Positions 24,398-32,853 of a stretch of 64,000 nucleotides of DNA are shown here, piece by piece; the first letter of the stretch is position 1, and each line of letters opens with the position of its first letter. A program made the translations under genes and the position numbers. Where the stretch lies: contig JAEZVO010000021.1 in assembly GCA_023443125.1 (NCBI GenBank), positions 35,472 to 99,471 of the forward strand, in the 5' to 3' direction. The notes below the pieces were generated by a model. That model did not search any database and was not told the origin of the DNA. It worked only from the letters and a program-made list of their open reading frames with translations. The stretch is from Actinomycetes bacterium (GTDB lineage: Bacteria > Actinomycetota > Actinomycetes > Propionibacteriales > Propionibacteriaceae).

Positions 24398-26950
24398 CTA
24401 CAGCGTCGCAATTGAATCCAGCACAGGCAGCTTCGCAGCGCGCCGCGCGGGCGAAATCGCGGCGAGCATGCCGAACACCGCAGCCACCACCAGCATGAGC
24501 ACAAGCTGCAGCCACGGCACATCGAGCGTGTCGATGCCCGCATCGACGTTGGCGCGCTGCAGCACCACGCCAAACAGCAGCCCGAGCAGCACACCCAACA
24601 CGGAACCCATCACCGTGACGAGCACGGATTCGAGGGTGATCATGCGACGAATCTGCCGCCTCGTCACCCCCACCGCACGCAGCAGCCCAATCTCACGCGT
24701 GCGCTCGATCACGCTCAGCGACAGCGTGTTGATAATGCCGAGTACCGAAATCACCAACGCCAGCCCGAGCAGCCCGTACAGCAACCCGACCACCTGCTGG
24801 AACTGGTCGACGCGCTCCTGCACATACTCGTGCACGTCCGATACAGCGACGGTCTTCACCTCGTTCGTCGCGGTCAGCAATCCCTTTCGAACCTGCTCGG
24901 CGTCGGCGCCGTCGTCGGTGAACACCACGAGCTTCCTCACCACCCGCGAGTCGGCGATCTTGTCCAGCATCGCCTTATTGACGATGACCTGCGCCGGAGC
25001 ATCGTCGCCCGCGATGCCCGTCACCAGGAGCTGCTGCGTGCCCACAGAGCCCGCGAGCTCGAACGTCATGCCGAGCGACAGCTGCCGATCACTGGCGAAT
25101 TCCGCGGAAATCACCGCCGAATCTGGCTCGTCAGTCATGGTGCCCGCGACGATCTCCGTCGCGGTGCCCTCGAGGAGGCCACGCGGCGTGGTGCCGGCTA
25201 GCGCGACCGGTTTCTGCTCACCTGGGAACTGCGCCTGCGCTGGCCACAGCGCCGCAACCCAATCGACACCATCGACGCCCTCCACCTGCTCGGCCAGCTT
25301 CCCGTCGAAGGGGGTCATGGTGAGAGGGGCGACGACGAAGTCACCGCGCTGATCTGCCGACAGCTGAGATTTCAGCGACGTGGTGATGCTCGCTGCAAGC
25401 ACCGCGACCGTCGTGACGAGGGCCAAGCCAATCGTGAGAGTGGCCGCCGTGGCCGCCGTTCGACCCGGCTGCCGCGTGGAATTGCGCCCAGCGAGCGTGC
25501 CGACGATGCCGAACGCGCGTCTAAACACCCAGCTCGCGCACGCAATCACGGGCGCGCCCAGCCACGGCACGGCAAGCACGGCGCCGACGAGCATCGTCGC
25601 GCATCCGATACCGATCCACCACAGCGGGCCAGGCACGTCGATCCACAGCCCGCACACGATGAGCGCGATGGCAATCTCCACCATCACCACTCCGACGAGG
25701 GCAAGCGCACCGCCGTCGGGTTTCGCGCTCGAGTGGCTGGCCTCGGCGAGCGCTTCGACGGGGCGGGTGCGCGACGCCCGAACCGCCGGCACCAACGCCG
25801 CGATGGCAGTAATCACTATGCCGACGGCATAGGACGCGACGATCGACTGCCACGTGAGCTGCGGCTGGGCCGCGCCCAGATCGACGCCAGCCGAACCCAT
25901 GAGCGCCATGAGCCCCCACACCAGCAGGTACCCGACACCGATGCCCAGCGTCGCGCCAATCACACCCATGACGATGGCTTCGAGCAGCACCGACGTGCGT
26001 ACCTGCGCCCTCGTGGCGCCGATAGCGCGCAGCACCGCGAGCTCGCGGGAGCGTTGGGCGACGAGGATCGAGAACGTGTTGACGATGAGCATGGTTGCGA
26101 CGAGCAACGCGATGGCGGCGAAGATCAGCAGCACCGTGTTGACGAAGCCCATGCCAGCACCCAGCGCGTTGCGGATCTCGTCGGCGAGCTTCGCACCCGT
26201 TTCGGCCTTCCAGCCCTCGGGAAGCACCTTCGACACCGCATTGGCTACGTCATTCGCATCCTTCGACTGGTCAATGCTGATCCACACTGACTGGTAGACG
26301 TCCTTGCCTTCCGCAAAGAGCTTCTGCGCTTGGTCGAGCGTGAAGAACAGATACGCCGCGCCCGCCGTCGAGCCGGAGCCGTACGTGCCGGTACCGACGA
26401 GCGTGTACTCCTGCACTCCGTCGAAGGGCGTGGCGACGCGGACCGTGTCGCCGATACTCCGCCCGGCTCGTTCAGCGGTGCCCGGGTCGATGACCACCTC
26501 GTTGTTCGCTTTCGGGGGGCGCCCGTCGACGATGCGAGCGCTCTGTATACCGCCGACGGCGGGGGTGTCGTGCCAGTTGGCTCCAATGCCGGGGGCTCCG
26601 GGGATGCCGACGACGCGGTCGTTCGAATCCAGTACGAATACCTGGGGATGGGCTACCGAACCGACTGCCTTGCTCACCCCGTCGACGGCCTGGATCTTCT
26701 CAATGTCGGCGGGCGTCAAGGCCCGGCTGGGCTGTGCAACGTCAGCAGGAGAAGAATCGACCCCGAGATTCTCGTCGCTCACGTTCACATCGGCCACCGT
26801 GGACTGGACGATCTCGTCGAACCCACGCGAGAGCAGATTGGTGAACATCAACGAGCCGGCGATAAATGCGATGCCAAGCACAATGGACAGCGCGCTCAGC
26901 ACCAGGCGGAACTTGCGCGCGAGCAGCGACTTGAATGTGGCCTTCCACAT
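24398..26950 (-). CDS. MacB/FtsX-type ABC transporter permease
   Basis: 850 aa permease with two copies of the FtsX module. Each half has a large periplasm-like extracytoplasmic loop and a three-helix bundle. Repeated motifs are 'VLRAIGATRAQVRTSVLLEA' in the first half and 'LLRAVGVTRRQIRRMITLES' in the second. A middle pair of helices joins the halves. Such permeases work as mechanotransmitters that export peptides or lipoproteins or reshape the envelope. The partner ATPase gene ends 6 bp upstream. No MacA-like adaptor is visible. Placement between dnaN and dnaA is unusual. Confidence 0.88.
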   Translation of the reverse strand: MWKATFKSLLARKFRLVLSALSIVLGIAFIAGSLMFTNLLSRGFDEIVQSTVADVNVSDENLGVDSSPADVAQPSRALTPADIEKIQAVDGVSKAVGSVAHPQVFVLDSNDRVVGIPGAPGIGANWHDTPAVGGIQSARIVDGRPPKANNEVVIDPGTAERAGRSIGDTVRVATPFDGVQEYTLVGTGTYGSGSTAGAAYLFFTLDQAQKLFAEGKDVYQSVWISIDQSKDANDVANAVSKVLPEGWKAETGAKLADEIRNALGAGMGFVNTVLLIFAAIALLVATMLIVNTFSILVAQRSRELAVLRAIGATRAQVRTSVLLEAIVMGVIGATLGIGVGYLLVWGLMALMGSAGVDLGAAQPQLTWQSIVASYAVGIVITAIAALVPAVRASRTRPVEALAEASHSSAKPDGGALALVGVVMVEIAIALIVCGLWIDVPGPLWWIGIGCATMLVGAVLAVPWLGAPVIACASWVFRRAFGIVGTLAGRNSTRQPGRTAATAATLTIGLALVTTVAVLAASITTSLKSQLSADQRGDFVVAPLTMTPFDGKLAEQVEGVDGVDWVAALWPAQAQFPGEQKPVALAGTTPRGLLEGTATEIVAGTMTDEPDSAVISAEFASDRQLSLGMTFELAGSVGTQQLLVTGIAGDDAPAQVIVNKAMLDKIADSRVVRKLVVFTDDGADAEQVRKGLLTATNEVKTVAVSDVHEYVQERVDQFQQVVGLLYGLLGLALVISVLGIINTLSLSVIERTREIGLLRAVGVTRRQIRRMITLESVLVTVMGSVLGVLLGLLFGVVLQRANVDAGIDTLDVPWLQLVLMLVVAAVFGMLAAISPARRAAKLPVLDSIATL

Positions 26951-26956
26951 GGGCGA

Positions 26957-27766
26957 TCACAATGCCCGTCGCGGCTTGGCCGACGGTTCGCTCGGCTGCG
27001 CGTCATCGTCTGCAACCACAGGATTACCGTGTTCGTCGAGGCGCGGGTAGAGGCGTGCCATCGTCTGCAGCAGGTCGTCTTGCGTCGGGTTGTGCACCTC
27101 GTCGACGATGCGCCCGTCGGAGAGGAACACGGCTCGGTCGGCGTAGCTCGCCGCGGTGGCGTCGTGCGTGACCATTACGACGGTTTGCCCGAAGTCATCC
27201 ACGCTGGCCCGCAGGAATGACAACACTTCTGCGGCCGCGACGGAGTCGAGGTTGCCGGTGGGCTCGTCGCCGAACACAATCTCGGGGCGATTCATGAGCG
27301 CTCGGGCACACGCGACGCGCTGCTGCTGGCCACCGGAGAGTTCCGACGGGGTGTGTCCCAGTCGGCTGCGCAGATCGAGCATGTCGACGACCTTGTCAAA
27401 CCATTCCTGGTCGACTTTGCCGCCAGCGATGGAGACCGGGAGCACAATGTTTTCTTCCGCAGAGAGCGTGGGGATCAAGTTGAAGGCTTGGAAGATGAAG
27501 CCAATACGCTCGCGTCGAAGTTTCGTGAGTGTGGTGTCGTCGAGTGCTGCGACGTCGGTGTCACCAATGAATACCTGCCCCGAGGTCGGCACATCGAGGG
27601 CAGCAAGCAGGTGCATCAGCGTCGATTTGCCGGAGCCCGACGGGCCCATGATTGCCGTGAACTTTCCCTGCTCGATTGCAAAGTCGACGTCGTCCAGGGC
27701 AACCACCGTGGTGTCGCCGCTGCCGTATTGCTTGGTAAGGGACACTGCCCTGGCTGCTACCGTCAC
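26957..27766 (-). CDS. ABC transporter ATP-binding protein (LolD/MacB type)
   Basis: ATPase partner of the FtsX-type permease. Walker A 'GPSGSGKST' at about residues 40-48, Q-loop 'IGFIFQAFNL', signature 'LSGGQQQR', Walker B 'IVFGDEPTGNLDS' and H-loop 'VVMVTHDATAA'. These are typical of the LolD/MacB class. The last 25 residues are a charged extension. GTG start at 27766; the gene's 5' end abuts oriC, so its promoter must lie within the origin region. Confidence 0.9.
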   Translation of the reverse strand: MTVAARAVSLTKQYGSGDTTVVALDDVDFAIEQGKFTAIMGPSGSGKSTLMHLLAALDVPTSGQVFIGDTDVAALDDTTLTKLRRERIGFIFQAFNLIPTLSAEENIVLPVSIAGGKVDQEWFDKVVDMLDLRSRLGHTPSELSGGQQQRVACARALMNRPEIVFGDEPTGNLDSVAAAEVLSFLRASVDDFGQTVVMVTHDATAASYADRAVFLSDGRIVDEVHNPTQDDLLQTMARLYPRLDEHGNPVVADDDAQPSEPSAKPRRAL

Positions 27767-27780
27767 GCCTCAACCGTACC

Positions 27781-28030
27781 TGGCGAACTTCTTGTGTTTC
27801 CACGCTGGAGAGTTTGAAGACTCTTGGTTGTATATCTACTCATAGTAGTAGTAGGTGCTGTGGATACTGTGGATAACTTCCATCGATCCTTGTCGTACTC
27901 GTAATGATGGCTGTGGATAAGTGCAACGAGTTTGTCGAATTACACGCTTAGGATTTGTGGACAGCCGTCGTAGAAAAGTTTTCCACAGGAGTATCCACAG
28001 TGGAACAACCGTACTTATCCACAGGCGATT
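27781..28030. other. Chromosomal replication origin (oriC)
   Basis: AT-rich gap with seven DnaA-box-like 9-mers: TGTGGATAC (27859-27867), TGTGGATAA (27868-27876), TGTGGATAA (27912-27920), TGTGGACAG (27956-27964), TTTTCCACA (27979-27987), GTATCCACA (27991-27999) and TTATCCACA (28015-28023). The first three and fourth point one way, the last three the other. The gap lies between the 3' end of dnaA and the ABC ATPase gene, the standard dnaA-proximal site. Box density, low GC and position together make the assignment secure. Confidence 0.93.
27843..27854 (-). promoter_or_regulatory. DnaA-trio element at the unwinding region
   Basis: Four TAG triplets on the plus strand (CTA repeats on the other) sit 4 bp from two abutting DnaA boxes at 27859-27876. 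On the minus strand the order is box, box, short GC-rich spacer, triplets, then AT-rich DNA (27810-27842). This is the layout described for DnaA-trios, where DnaA extends from double-stranded boxes onto one strand to open the origin. Confidence 0.7.
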
Positions 28031-28083
28031 TCGGGCAGACAGCAGCGCCGCGCCGAACCGCGGGAATGAGTCAAGAAGAGCGC

Positions 28084-29445
28084 TCAGCGCTGTTTGATCT
28101 TGTTGGTGAGCTCAGTCACCTGCGTGAACAGCGATCGATCTTCACTGATGCGTTCGGTCACGCGACGCACGGAGTTCAGCACCGTCGAGTGATCGCGGCC
28201 GCCGAACTTGGCGCCAATCTTGGGCAGAGACAGCTCCGTCAGCTCCCGGCAAAGATAGATAGCGATGTGACGAGGCATAGCAATCCCCGCGACGCGGCTC
28301 GTCCCGGTGAGATCGTCCATCGAAATATTGAAGTACTCGCTGGTGGCTTCCATGATCGTCTGGGCATCCACCTGCACCTCGCCCTCGGGCATGAGGCTGT
28401 CGAGCACTTCGGTGGCGAGCTCCGTCGTAATCTCCTGCTGATCCAGCGACGCGAGCGCTGCAATGCGGGTGAGGGCACCCTCCAGCTCGCGGATGTTCGT
28501 CGTAATCCGAGCCGCGATGAGCTCAAGCACCTGCGTACCCGCAGTTAGACGTTGTGAGGCCACCTTCTTGCGCAAAATAGCGATACGCGTTTCGAGGTCC
28601 GGTGGCTGAATGTCGGTCATCAGCCCCCACTCGAAGCGCGAACGCAGACGAGGCTCCAGCGCCTCCAGCAACTTCGGCGGACGGTCGGAGGTCATCACGA
28701 TCTGCTTCTGCGCATTGTGCAGCGTGTTGAACGTGTGGAAGAACTCTTCCTGGGTCTGGATTTTTTGTGCCAGGAATTGAATGTCGTCGACGAGGAGCAC
28801 GTCGATGTCGCGATACGTGCTTCTAAACTCTGCGGTGCGGTTGCTCGAGATGGCGTTGATGAAGTCGTTAGTGAGCTCCTCCGTTGAGACGTACTTCACG
28901 CGGAGATTCTCGTAGTAGCTCTTCACGTAATGCCCGATGGCGTGTAGCAGATGCGTCTTCCCCAACCCCGAAGCGCCGTAAATGAGCAGTGGGTTGTACG
29001 CCTTGCCGGGGGTTTCCGCGACGGCGGCAGCTGCGGCGTGTGCGAAACGGTTCGACGACCCTGCGACGAAACTCTCGAAGGTGTAGCGGGGGTTGAGGCG
29101 GACGTCGGATTGGGGACGGGGCTTCGCCAAGATGGGTTCAGGGAGCTGCGACGCCACTTCCTCGTCGACTTCCGCCGCGGCCGGGCGCTGCTCAGGTACC
29201 TGATCTGGATCAATCATCACCGCGAGGTGCGTCGGGGTATTGAAATGATCAGACAGTTGCTCTTCGAGCGCCACGCGCAGGCGAGTTTCGATGCGTTCGC
29301 GGGTGGGTTCGTCGCTGACGGCCAGCATCATCGTCGAACCGTGCATCGCGATGGGTTTGGTACGACGCAGCCATGCGCGGGTCGGTGCGTCGGCGGACTC
29401 AATGACGCTGTCCCACATGACGTCGAGGTCAATAGCGTCAGTCAC
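28084..29445 (-). CDS. dnaA: Chromosomal replication initiator DnaA
   Basis: Initiator ATPase that binds DnaA boxes and opens oriC. Domain I at residues 1-75, an acidic domain II linker at about 76-115, the AAA+ domain with Walker A GASGLGKTH at 157-165 and Walker B 'LLVDDIQF' at 217-224, and the C-terminal DNA-binding domain with 'LPKIGAKFGGRDHSTVLNSV'. At 453 aa it is at the short end for actinomycetes because domain II is compact. ATG at 29445. A TTGTCCACA box lies 36 bp upstream of the start, consistent with autoregulation. Confidence 0.97.
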   Translation of the reverse strand: MTDAIDLDVMWDSVIESADAPTRAWLRRTKPIAMHGSTMMLAVSDEPTRERIETRLRVALEEQLSDHFNTPTHLAVMIDPDQVPEQRPAAAEVDEEVASQLPEPILAKPRPQSDVRLNPRYTFESFVAGSSNRFAHAAAAAVAETPGKAYNPLLIYGASGLGKTHLLHAIGHYVKSYYENLRVKYVSTEELTNDFINAISSNRTAEFRSTYRDIDVLLVDDIQFLAQKIQTQEEFFHTFNTLHNAQKQIVMTSDRPPKLLEALEPRLRSRFEWGLMTDIQPPDLETRIAILRKKVASQRLTAGTQVLELIAARITTNIRELEGALTRIAALASLDQQEITTELATEVLDSLMPEGEVQVDAQTIMEATSEYFNISMDDLTGTSRVAGIAMPRHIAIYLCRELTELSLPKIGAKFGGRDHSTVLNSVRRVTERISEDRSLFTQVTELTNKIKQR

Positions 29446-29736
29446 AAAGACCCCTTGTCACACTCGTGAGCGCATGCTCGTTGTCCACATTTCCACAGAG
29501 TTTCCCACAGAAGCGGGTGACACCTGAACCTAGTCCCCTCGCCGACGTTGCGCAACCTGTTTGAGTAAATACATCGGCGTGTCGGCTGGACTACATCGGT
29601 GTAATTTGCATGCACGCGGTTTGGGTTTGGAGAAACGCGCATTGTGCGCGTATCGTTACATAGCCGCTGTCTCGGACAGCCCACGTCCTTAAGCCTTCGG
29701 GCACGTGATCACCAGATCGTTACGGAGAATTCTCGC
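29446..29736. promoter_or_regulatory. dnaA/rpmH divergent promoter and leader region
   Basis: This 291 bp gap carries the promoters of dnaA (leftward) and the rpmH operon (rightward). Visible elements: a DnaA box TTGTCCACA at 29481-29489 and a TTTCCACA at 29490-29497. Two direct repeats TACATCGGYGT start at 29570 and 29592, 22 bp (two helical turns) apart. A perfect inverted repeat ACGCGCA-TTG-TGCGCGT is at 29635-29651. A small hairpin GCTGTC-TCG-GACAGC at 29666-29680 lies in the likely rpmH leader. Confidence 0.65.
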
Positions 29737-29874
29737 ATGAGCAAGCGTACTTTCCAGCCGAGCAATCGTCGCCGCAGCCGCACTCACGGCTTCCGCAGCC
29801 GCATGCGCACGCGCGCTGGCCGCCAGATCCTGGCCGCGCGTCGTCGCAAGGGCCGCGCCGAGCTGTCGGCCTGA
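29737..29874 (+). CDS. rpmH: 50S ribosomal protein L34
   Basis: Small basic ribosomal protein of 45 aa. It starts 'MSKRTFQPSNRRRSRTHGFR', the family hallmark (KRTFQPxNRRRxxxHGFRxRM), and ends with the Arg/Lys-rich helix. The ATG at 29737 has ACGGAG upstream; longer in-frame versions are rejected by homology. First gene of the rpmH-rnpA-yidD-yidC string. Confidence 0.98.
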   Translation: MSKRTFQPSNRRRSRTHGFRSRMRTRAGRQILAARRRKGRAELSA

Positions 29875-29882
29875 TCTGCTCC

Positions 29883-30233
29883 GTGCTGCCCTCTGCGCGC
29901 CGTCTGAAAGCTCCCGCAGACTTCACTGCCTGCTTTCGTGACGGCGTGAGAGCGGCAGGAGCGTCGGTCGTCGTGCACGTAGGCCGACCACCCCACACGA
30001 ATCCACCCGAGGTGACCCGGGTGGGTTTTGTTGTGTCTAAGAAGGTGGGCAACGCCGTCACCAGGAACCGCGTGAAGCGTCGGCTGCGGCACATCGTCGC
30101 CGAACTGCCCGCCCCCATGCACACCGACGTGGTCGTGCGCGCACTGCCTTCGATTACGGACGCAGGCCCCGAGCTGCGCGACGACGTCGCTTCGGCATGG
30201 CGCAGAGCCTTCAACAAGGTGTGCCAATGCTGA
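29883..30233 (+). CDS. rnpA: Ribonuclease P protein component
   Basis: Protein subunit of RNase P, which trims the 5' leader of tRNA precursors. 116 aa with the RNR signature 'VSKKVGNAVTRNRVKRRLRH' at about residues 50-69 and the N-terminal 'LPSARRLKAPADFTACFRDG'. GTG start at 29883, 8 nt after rpmH, the common arrangement. Its 3' end overlaps yidD by 7 nt. Confidence 0.96.
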   Translation: MLPSARRLKAPADFTACFRDGVRAAGASVVVHVGRPPHTNPPEVTRVGFVVSKKVGNAVTRNRVKRRLRHIVAELPAPMHTDVVVRALPSITDAGPELRDDVASAWRRAFNKVCQC

Positions 30234-30505
30234 AATATCCGCTCATCTGGTTCGTCAAGGGTTGGCGACGCTGGATCTCGCCGCTGTACGGGGATGTGTG
30301 CAAGTTTCATCCGACGTGCTCCGCGTACGGACTGCGCGCCCTCGAGGTACACGGCGCGTTGCGCGGATGCTGGCTGATCGCTTGGCGTTTGGTGCGCTGC
30401 CACCCGTGGTCGATGGGCGGCGTGGATTACGTTCCTGGCACCAAGGAATATGACACCTGGGAGGCAGAGATGACCTCGCAGAAGACACTTGAGGTGAGTA
30501 TCTGA
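30227..30505 (+). CDS. yidD: Membrane protein insertion efficiency factor YidD
   Basis: Small protein helping YidC insert membrane proteins. 92 aa with the three-cysteine family core 'GDVCKFHPTCSAYGLRALEV' followed by 'RCHPWSMGGVDYVP'. An N-terminal amphipathic helix would hold it at the inner membrane face. ATG at 30227 overlaps the end of rnpA; its stop overlaps the ATG of yidC. Confidence 0.96.
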   Translation: MLKYPLIWFVKGWRRWISPLYGDVCKFHPTCSAYGLRALEVHGALRGCWLIAWRLVRCHPWSMGGVDYVPGTKEYDTWEAEMTSQKTLEVSI

Positions 30506-31629
30506 TGGAGTTTGTTGTCCCCCTGGGCATCGGCGACGCCTTCATGGGCTTGTTGTCGACGATGATGCAGCCGCTCTACTGGGCGGTCTCCGGGCTGCTA
30601 GTGATGTTCCACTGGGTCTGGGGCGTGTGGCTGAACCTACCCAAGGGCGCTGCGTGGGCATTGGCGATCGTCTCGCTCACCGTCATCGTGCGTACGGCGA
30701 TGATCCCGTTGTTCGTGAAGCAGATCAACAGTTCGCGCAACATGCAGCTGCTCCAGCCCAAGATGCAGGAGCTGCAGAAGAAGTACGGCAGCGACCGTGA
30801 GCGTCTCGGCCAAGAGACGATGAAGCTGTACAAGGAAGAAGGCGTCAACCCCATGGCGTCGTGCTTCCCCTTGCTCATTCAGATGCCCATCTTCCTCGCG
30901 TTGTTCCGTGTACTGCAGGGAGCATCCGACGGGCCCGTGCGCGGCCAGTGGTTGAAGGATCACCCGGAGCTCGTCGAGTCGCTGCAGAGTGCCAAACTGT
31001 TCGGCGCGGAGCTCGCGTCGCGAATCTTCCCACTCACTCCCTTTGGCATGACGCAAATCATCGGCATCATCCTGGTGATTTTGATGGTGGGGGCACTGTT
31101 CATCACGCAGCTGCAGCTCATGCGCAAGAACATGCCGCCCGAGGCGCTCACCGGCCCCATGGCGCAGCAGCAGAAGGTCATGCTGTACGTGTTCCCGATC
31201 ATCTACGCCATGTCGTCCGTGGTGATCCCTATCGGTGTGTTGCTGTACTGGTTCGCATCGAATGTGTGGACGATGGCGCAGCAGGGCATCCTTATTCGTA
31301 ACAACCCTGCGCCCAACACGCCTGCCTACATCGACTGGGAAGAGCGCATGCTCGCGAAGGGCCTCGACCCCGATCAGATCATGCGCGAGCGCCGCGAGAA
31401 GTCTCGTCGCAAGAACAAGCGCGGGGCGAACACCGCCACCACCCGTAAGGTGCGCGGGCAGGACGTCACACCCACCGACGAGGTCGACGACACAACAACC
31501 CCCACTCCCCCCAAGGTGCAGCGGCAACAGGTGACCCGCTCCACCGTCCGCGTGGATGCGGACGGCAAACGCGTGGTGACCAGGCAGCAGCCCCGCCAGC
31601 AATCGCGCGCCAAGCGCAAGAAGAAGTGA
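30505..31629 (+). CDS. yidC: Membrane protein insertase YidC/Oxa1
   Basis: Insertase for inner membrane proteins, acting alone or with SecYEG. 374 aa with the five-helix Oxa1 core. 'AWALAIVSLTVIVRTAMIPL' carries the conserved Arg of the hydrophilic groove, and 'KLYKEEGVNPMASCFPLLIQ' is the hallmark cytoplasmic hairpin. The C-terminal 90 residues form a long basic tail with many Arg, Lys and Gln, which contacts ribosomes in Gram-positive homologues. ATG at 30505 overlaps the yidD stop. Confidence 0.97.
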   Translation: MEFVVPLGIGDAFMGLLSTMMQPLYWAVSGLLVMFHWVWGVWLNLPKGAAWALAIVSLTVIVRTAMIPLFVKQINSSRNMQLLQPKMQELQKKYGSDRERLGQETMKLYKEEGVNPMASCFPLLIQMPIFLALFRVLQGASDGPVRGQWLKDHPELVESLQSAKLFGAELASRIFPLTPFGMTQIIGIILVILMVGALFITQLQLMRKNMPPEALTGPMAQQQKVMLYVFPIIYAMSSVVIPIGVLLYWFASNVWTMAQQGILIRNNPAPNTPAYIDWEERMLAKGLDPDQIMRERREKSRRKNKRGANTATTRKVRGQDVTPTDEVDDTTTPTPPKVQRQQVTRSTVRVDADGKRVVTRQQPRQQSRAKRKKK

Positions 31630-31639
31630 AAGGACGCTC

Positions 31640-32104
31640 ATGAGTGACAGCGAATCCAGCCTCCTGGCTGAAGGCGACCTCGTCGCCGATTACCTCGAGG
31701 AATTGCTCGACATCGCCGACCTCGACGGCGACATCGAGAACTCGGTGTCGGAGGGACGGGCCTTCGTCGCCATCGACACCGACTCCGATCTGTTGGTGGG
31801 TAAAGACGGCAAGGTGCTCGACGCTCTCCAAGAGCTCTCTCGTCTCGTTGTGATGACGGAGACGGGTCACCGCTCCCGGTTGATGGTCGACGTGGCAGGA
31901 TTCCGCGAGCGTCGTCGCGCGGAACTCGTCGCCATGGCTCGTGACGCGATCGCTGAGGTACAGGAAACCGGCGACCCTGTGCGCATGATGCCGCTGAACG
32001 CTTACGAACGAAAGATCGTGCACGACGAGGTTGCCGGCGCTGGCCTCATGAGTGAATCGGAGGGCGAGCCCCCAAACCGTCGTGTTGTGGTGCAGAAAGC
32101 ATGA
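31640..32104 (+). CDS. khpB: RNA-binding protein KhpB/Jag (KH and R3H domains)
   Basis: Single-strand RNA-binding protein of the Jag/KhpB/EloR family. 154 aa. The KH domain holds 'DLLVGKDGKVLDALQELSRL' at about residues 50-72, and the R3H domain 'MMPLNAYERKIVHDEVA' at about 115-133. There is no separate Jag-N domain, as is usual in actinomycetes. AAAGGA upstream of ATG 31640; its stop overlaps the rsmG start by 4 nt. Confidence 0.93.
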   Translation: MSDSESSLLAEGDLVADYLEELLDIADLDGDIENSVSEGRAFVAIDTDSDLLVGKDGKVLDALQELSRLVVMTETGHRSRLMVDVAGFRERRRAELVAMARDAIAEVQETGDPVRMMPLNAYERKIVHDEVAGAGLMSESEGEPPNRRVVVQKA

Positions 32105-32766
32105 CCGAGCACGATCATGTGTTGATGGATGAAGGCGCGGCTAAGGCCGCGCTTTCGTCTTTATATCCACACGCCTCTAAGCAGTTAAGCCGATATGTCG
32201 ATATATTGCTAGATGATGGGCTTACGTGGGGACTCCTCGGCCCCCGGGAAGGTGAGCGCGTGTGGACACGGCACATCGCCAACTCCATCGCGCTAGTTGA
32301 TGCCATCCCTGAAGGTCTCCGGGTGGCAGATATCGGAAGCGGGGCTGGCCTTCCGGGTATCCCGGTGGCTCTCGTGCGCCCAGATCTGCGGGTGACGTTG
32401 GTGGAGCCGCTGCAGCGACGGGCGGAATTTCTGCAGTTAGCGGTTGGGCGTCTTCAGATAGAGGATCGAGTCACAGTCGTTCGTTCACGGGCTGAGGAGC
32501 TAGTCACTGAGCCGAATGCCTCCGCTCTGTTCGATGTCGTAACCTGCCGTGCCGTCGCACCACTCACGAAGCTGTTGGGATGGACGGTCAACTTGTTCCT
32601 GCCCGATGGGCAGCTCCTGGCGTTGAAAGGTCAGTCAGCGGAGCAGGAAGTGGCCAAGGCCAGCAAGATACTTGCCAAGCGGCGATGCTGTGCTGAGATT
32701 GTAGAGCTCACCCTCCCCCACGGCCTGGAAGGTACTCGCGCTGTTCGAGTGCGTCGCATTCAGTGA
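32101..32766 (+). CDS. rsmG: 16S rRNA (guanine-N7) methyltransferase RsmG
   Basis: Methylates G527 of 16S rRNA using S-adenosylmethionine. 221 aa with the SAM loop 'VADIGSGAGLPGIPVALVRP' at about residues 75-95, 'RRAEFLQLAVGRL' and 'VVTCRAVAPLTKLLGW'. Overlaps khpB by ATGA. A parS site follows its stop immediately. The standard partner of parA/parB at actinomycete origins. Confidence 0.95.
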   Translation: MTEHDHVLMDEGAAKAALSSLYPHASKQLSRYVDILLDDGLTWGLLGPREGERVWTRHIANSIALVDAIPEGLRVADIGSGAGLPGIPVALVRPDLRVTLVEPLQRRAEFLQLAVGRLQIEDRVTVVRSRAEELVTEPNASALFDVVTCRAVAPLTKLLGWTVNLFLPDGQLLALKGQSAEQEVAKASKILAKRRCCAEIVELTLPHGLEGTRAVRVRRIQ

Positions 32767-32774
32767 TCTGTGTG

Positions 32775-32790
32775 CGTTCCACGTGGAACG
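32775..32790. promoter_or_regulatory. parS centromere site 1
   Basis: Perfect 16 bp palindrome CGTTCCACGTGGAACG in the rsmG-parA gap. It matches the ParB-binding consensus (TGTTTCACGTGAAACA and its actinomycete variant with CCACGTGG centre). Its place directly before parA is typical. Confidence 0.9.
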
Positions 32791-32853
32791 CCTGCGAAAT
32801 GTGCTCGTCGACCTGAGAAGGTAGACTCTGATCGCACGATCGATTGGAGCACT

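Noticed and set aside
26615..26640. tRNA-like TTCGAATCC (T-loop-like) motif
   Set aside because: It is inside the FtsX permease gene and no cloverleaf can be formed around it.
32770..32853. Upstream start for parA
   Set aside because: It would translate parS site 1, has no ribosome site, and the GTG at 32854 has GGAG at proper spacing.
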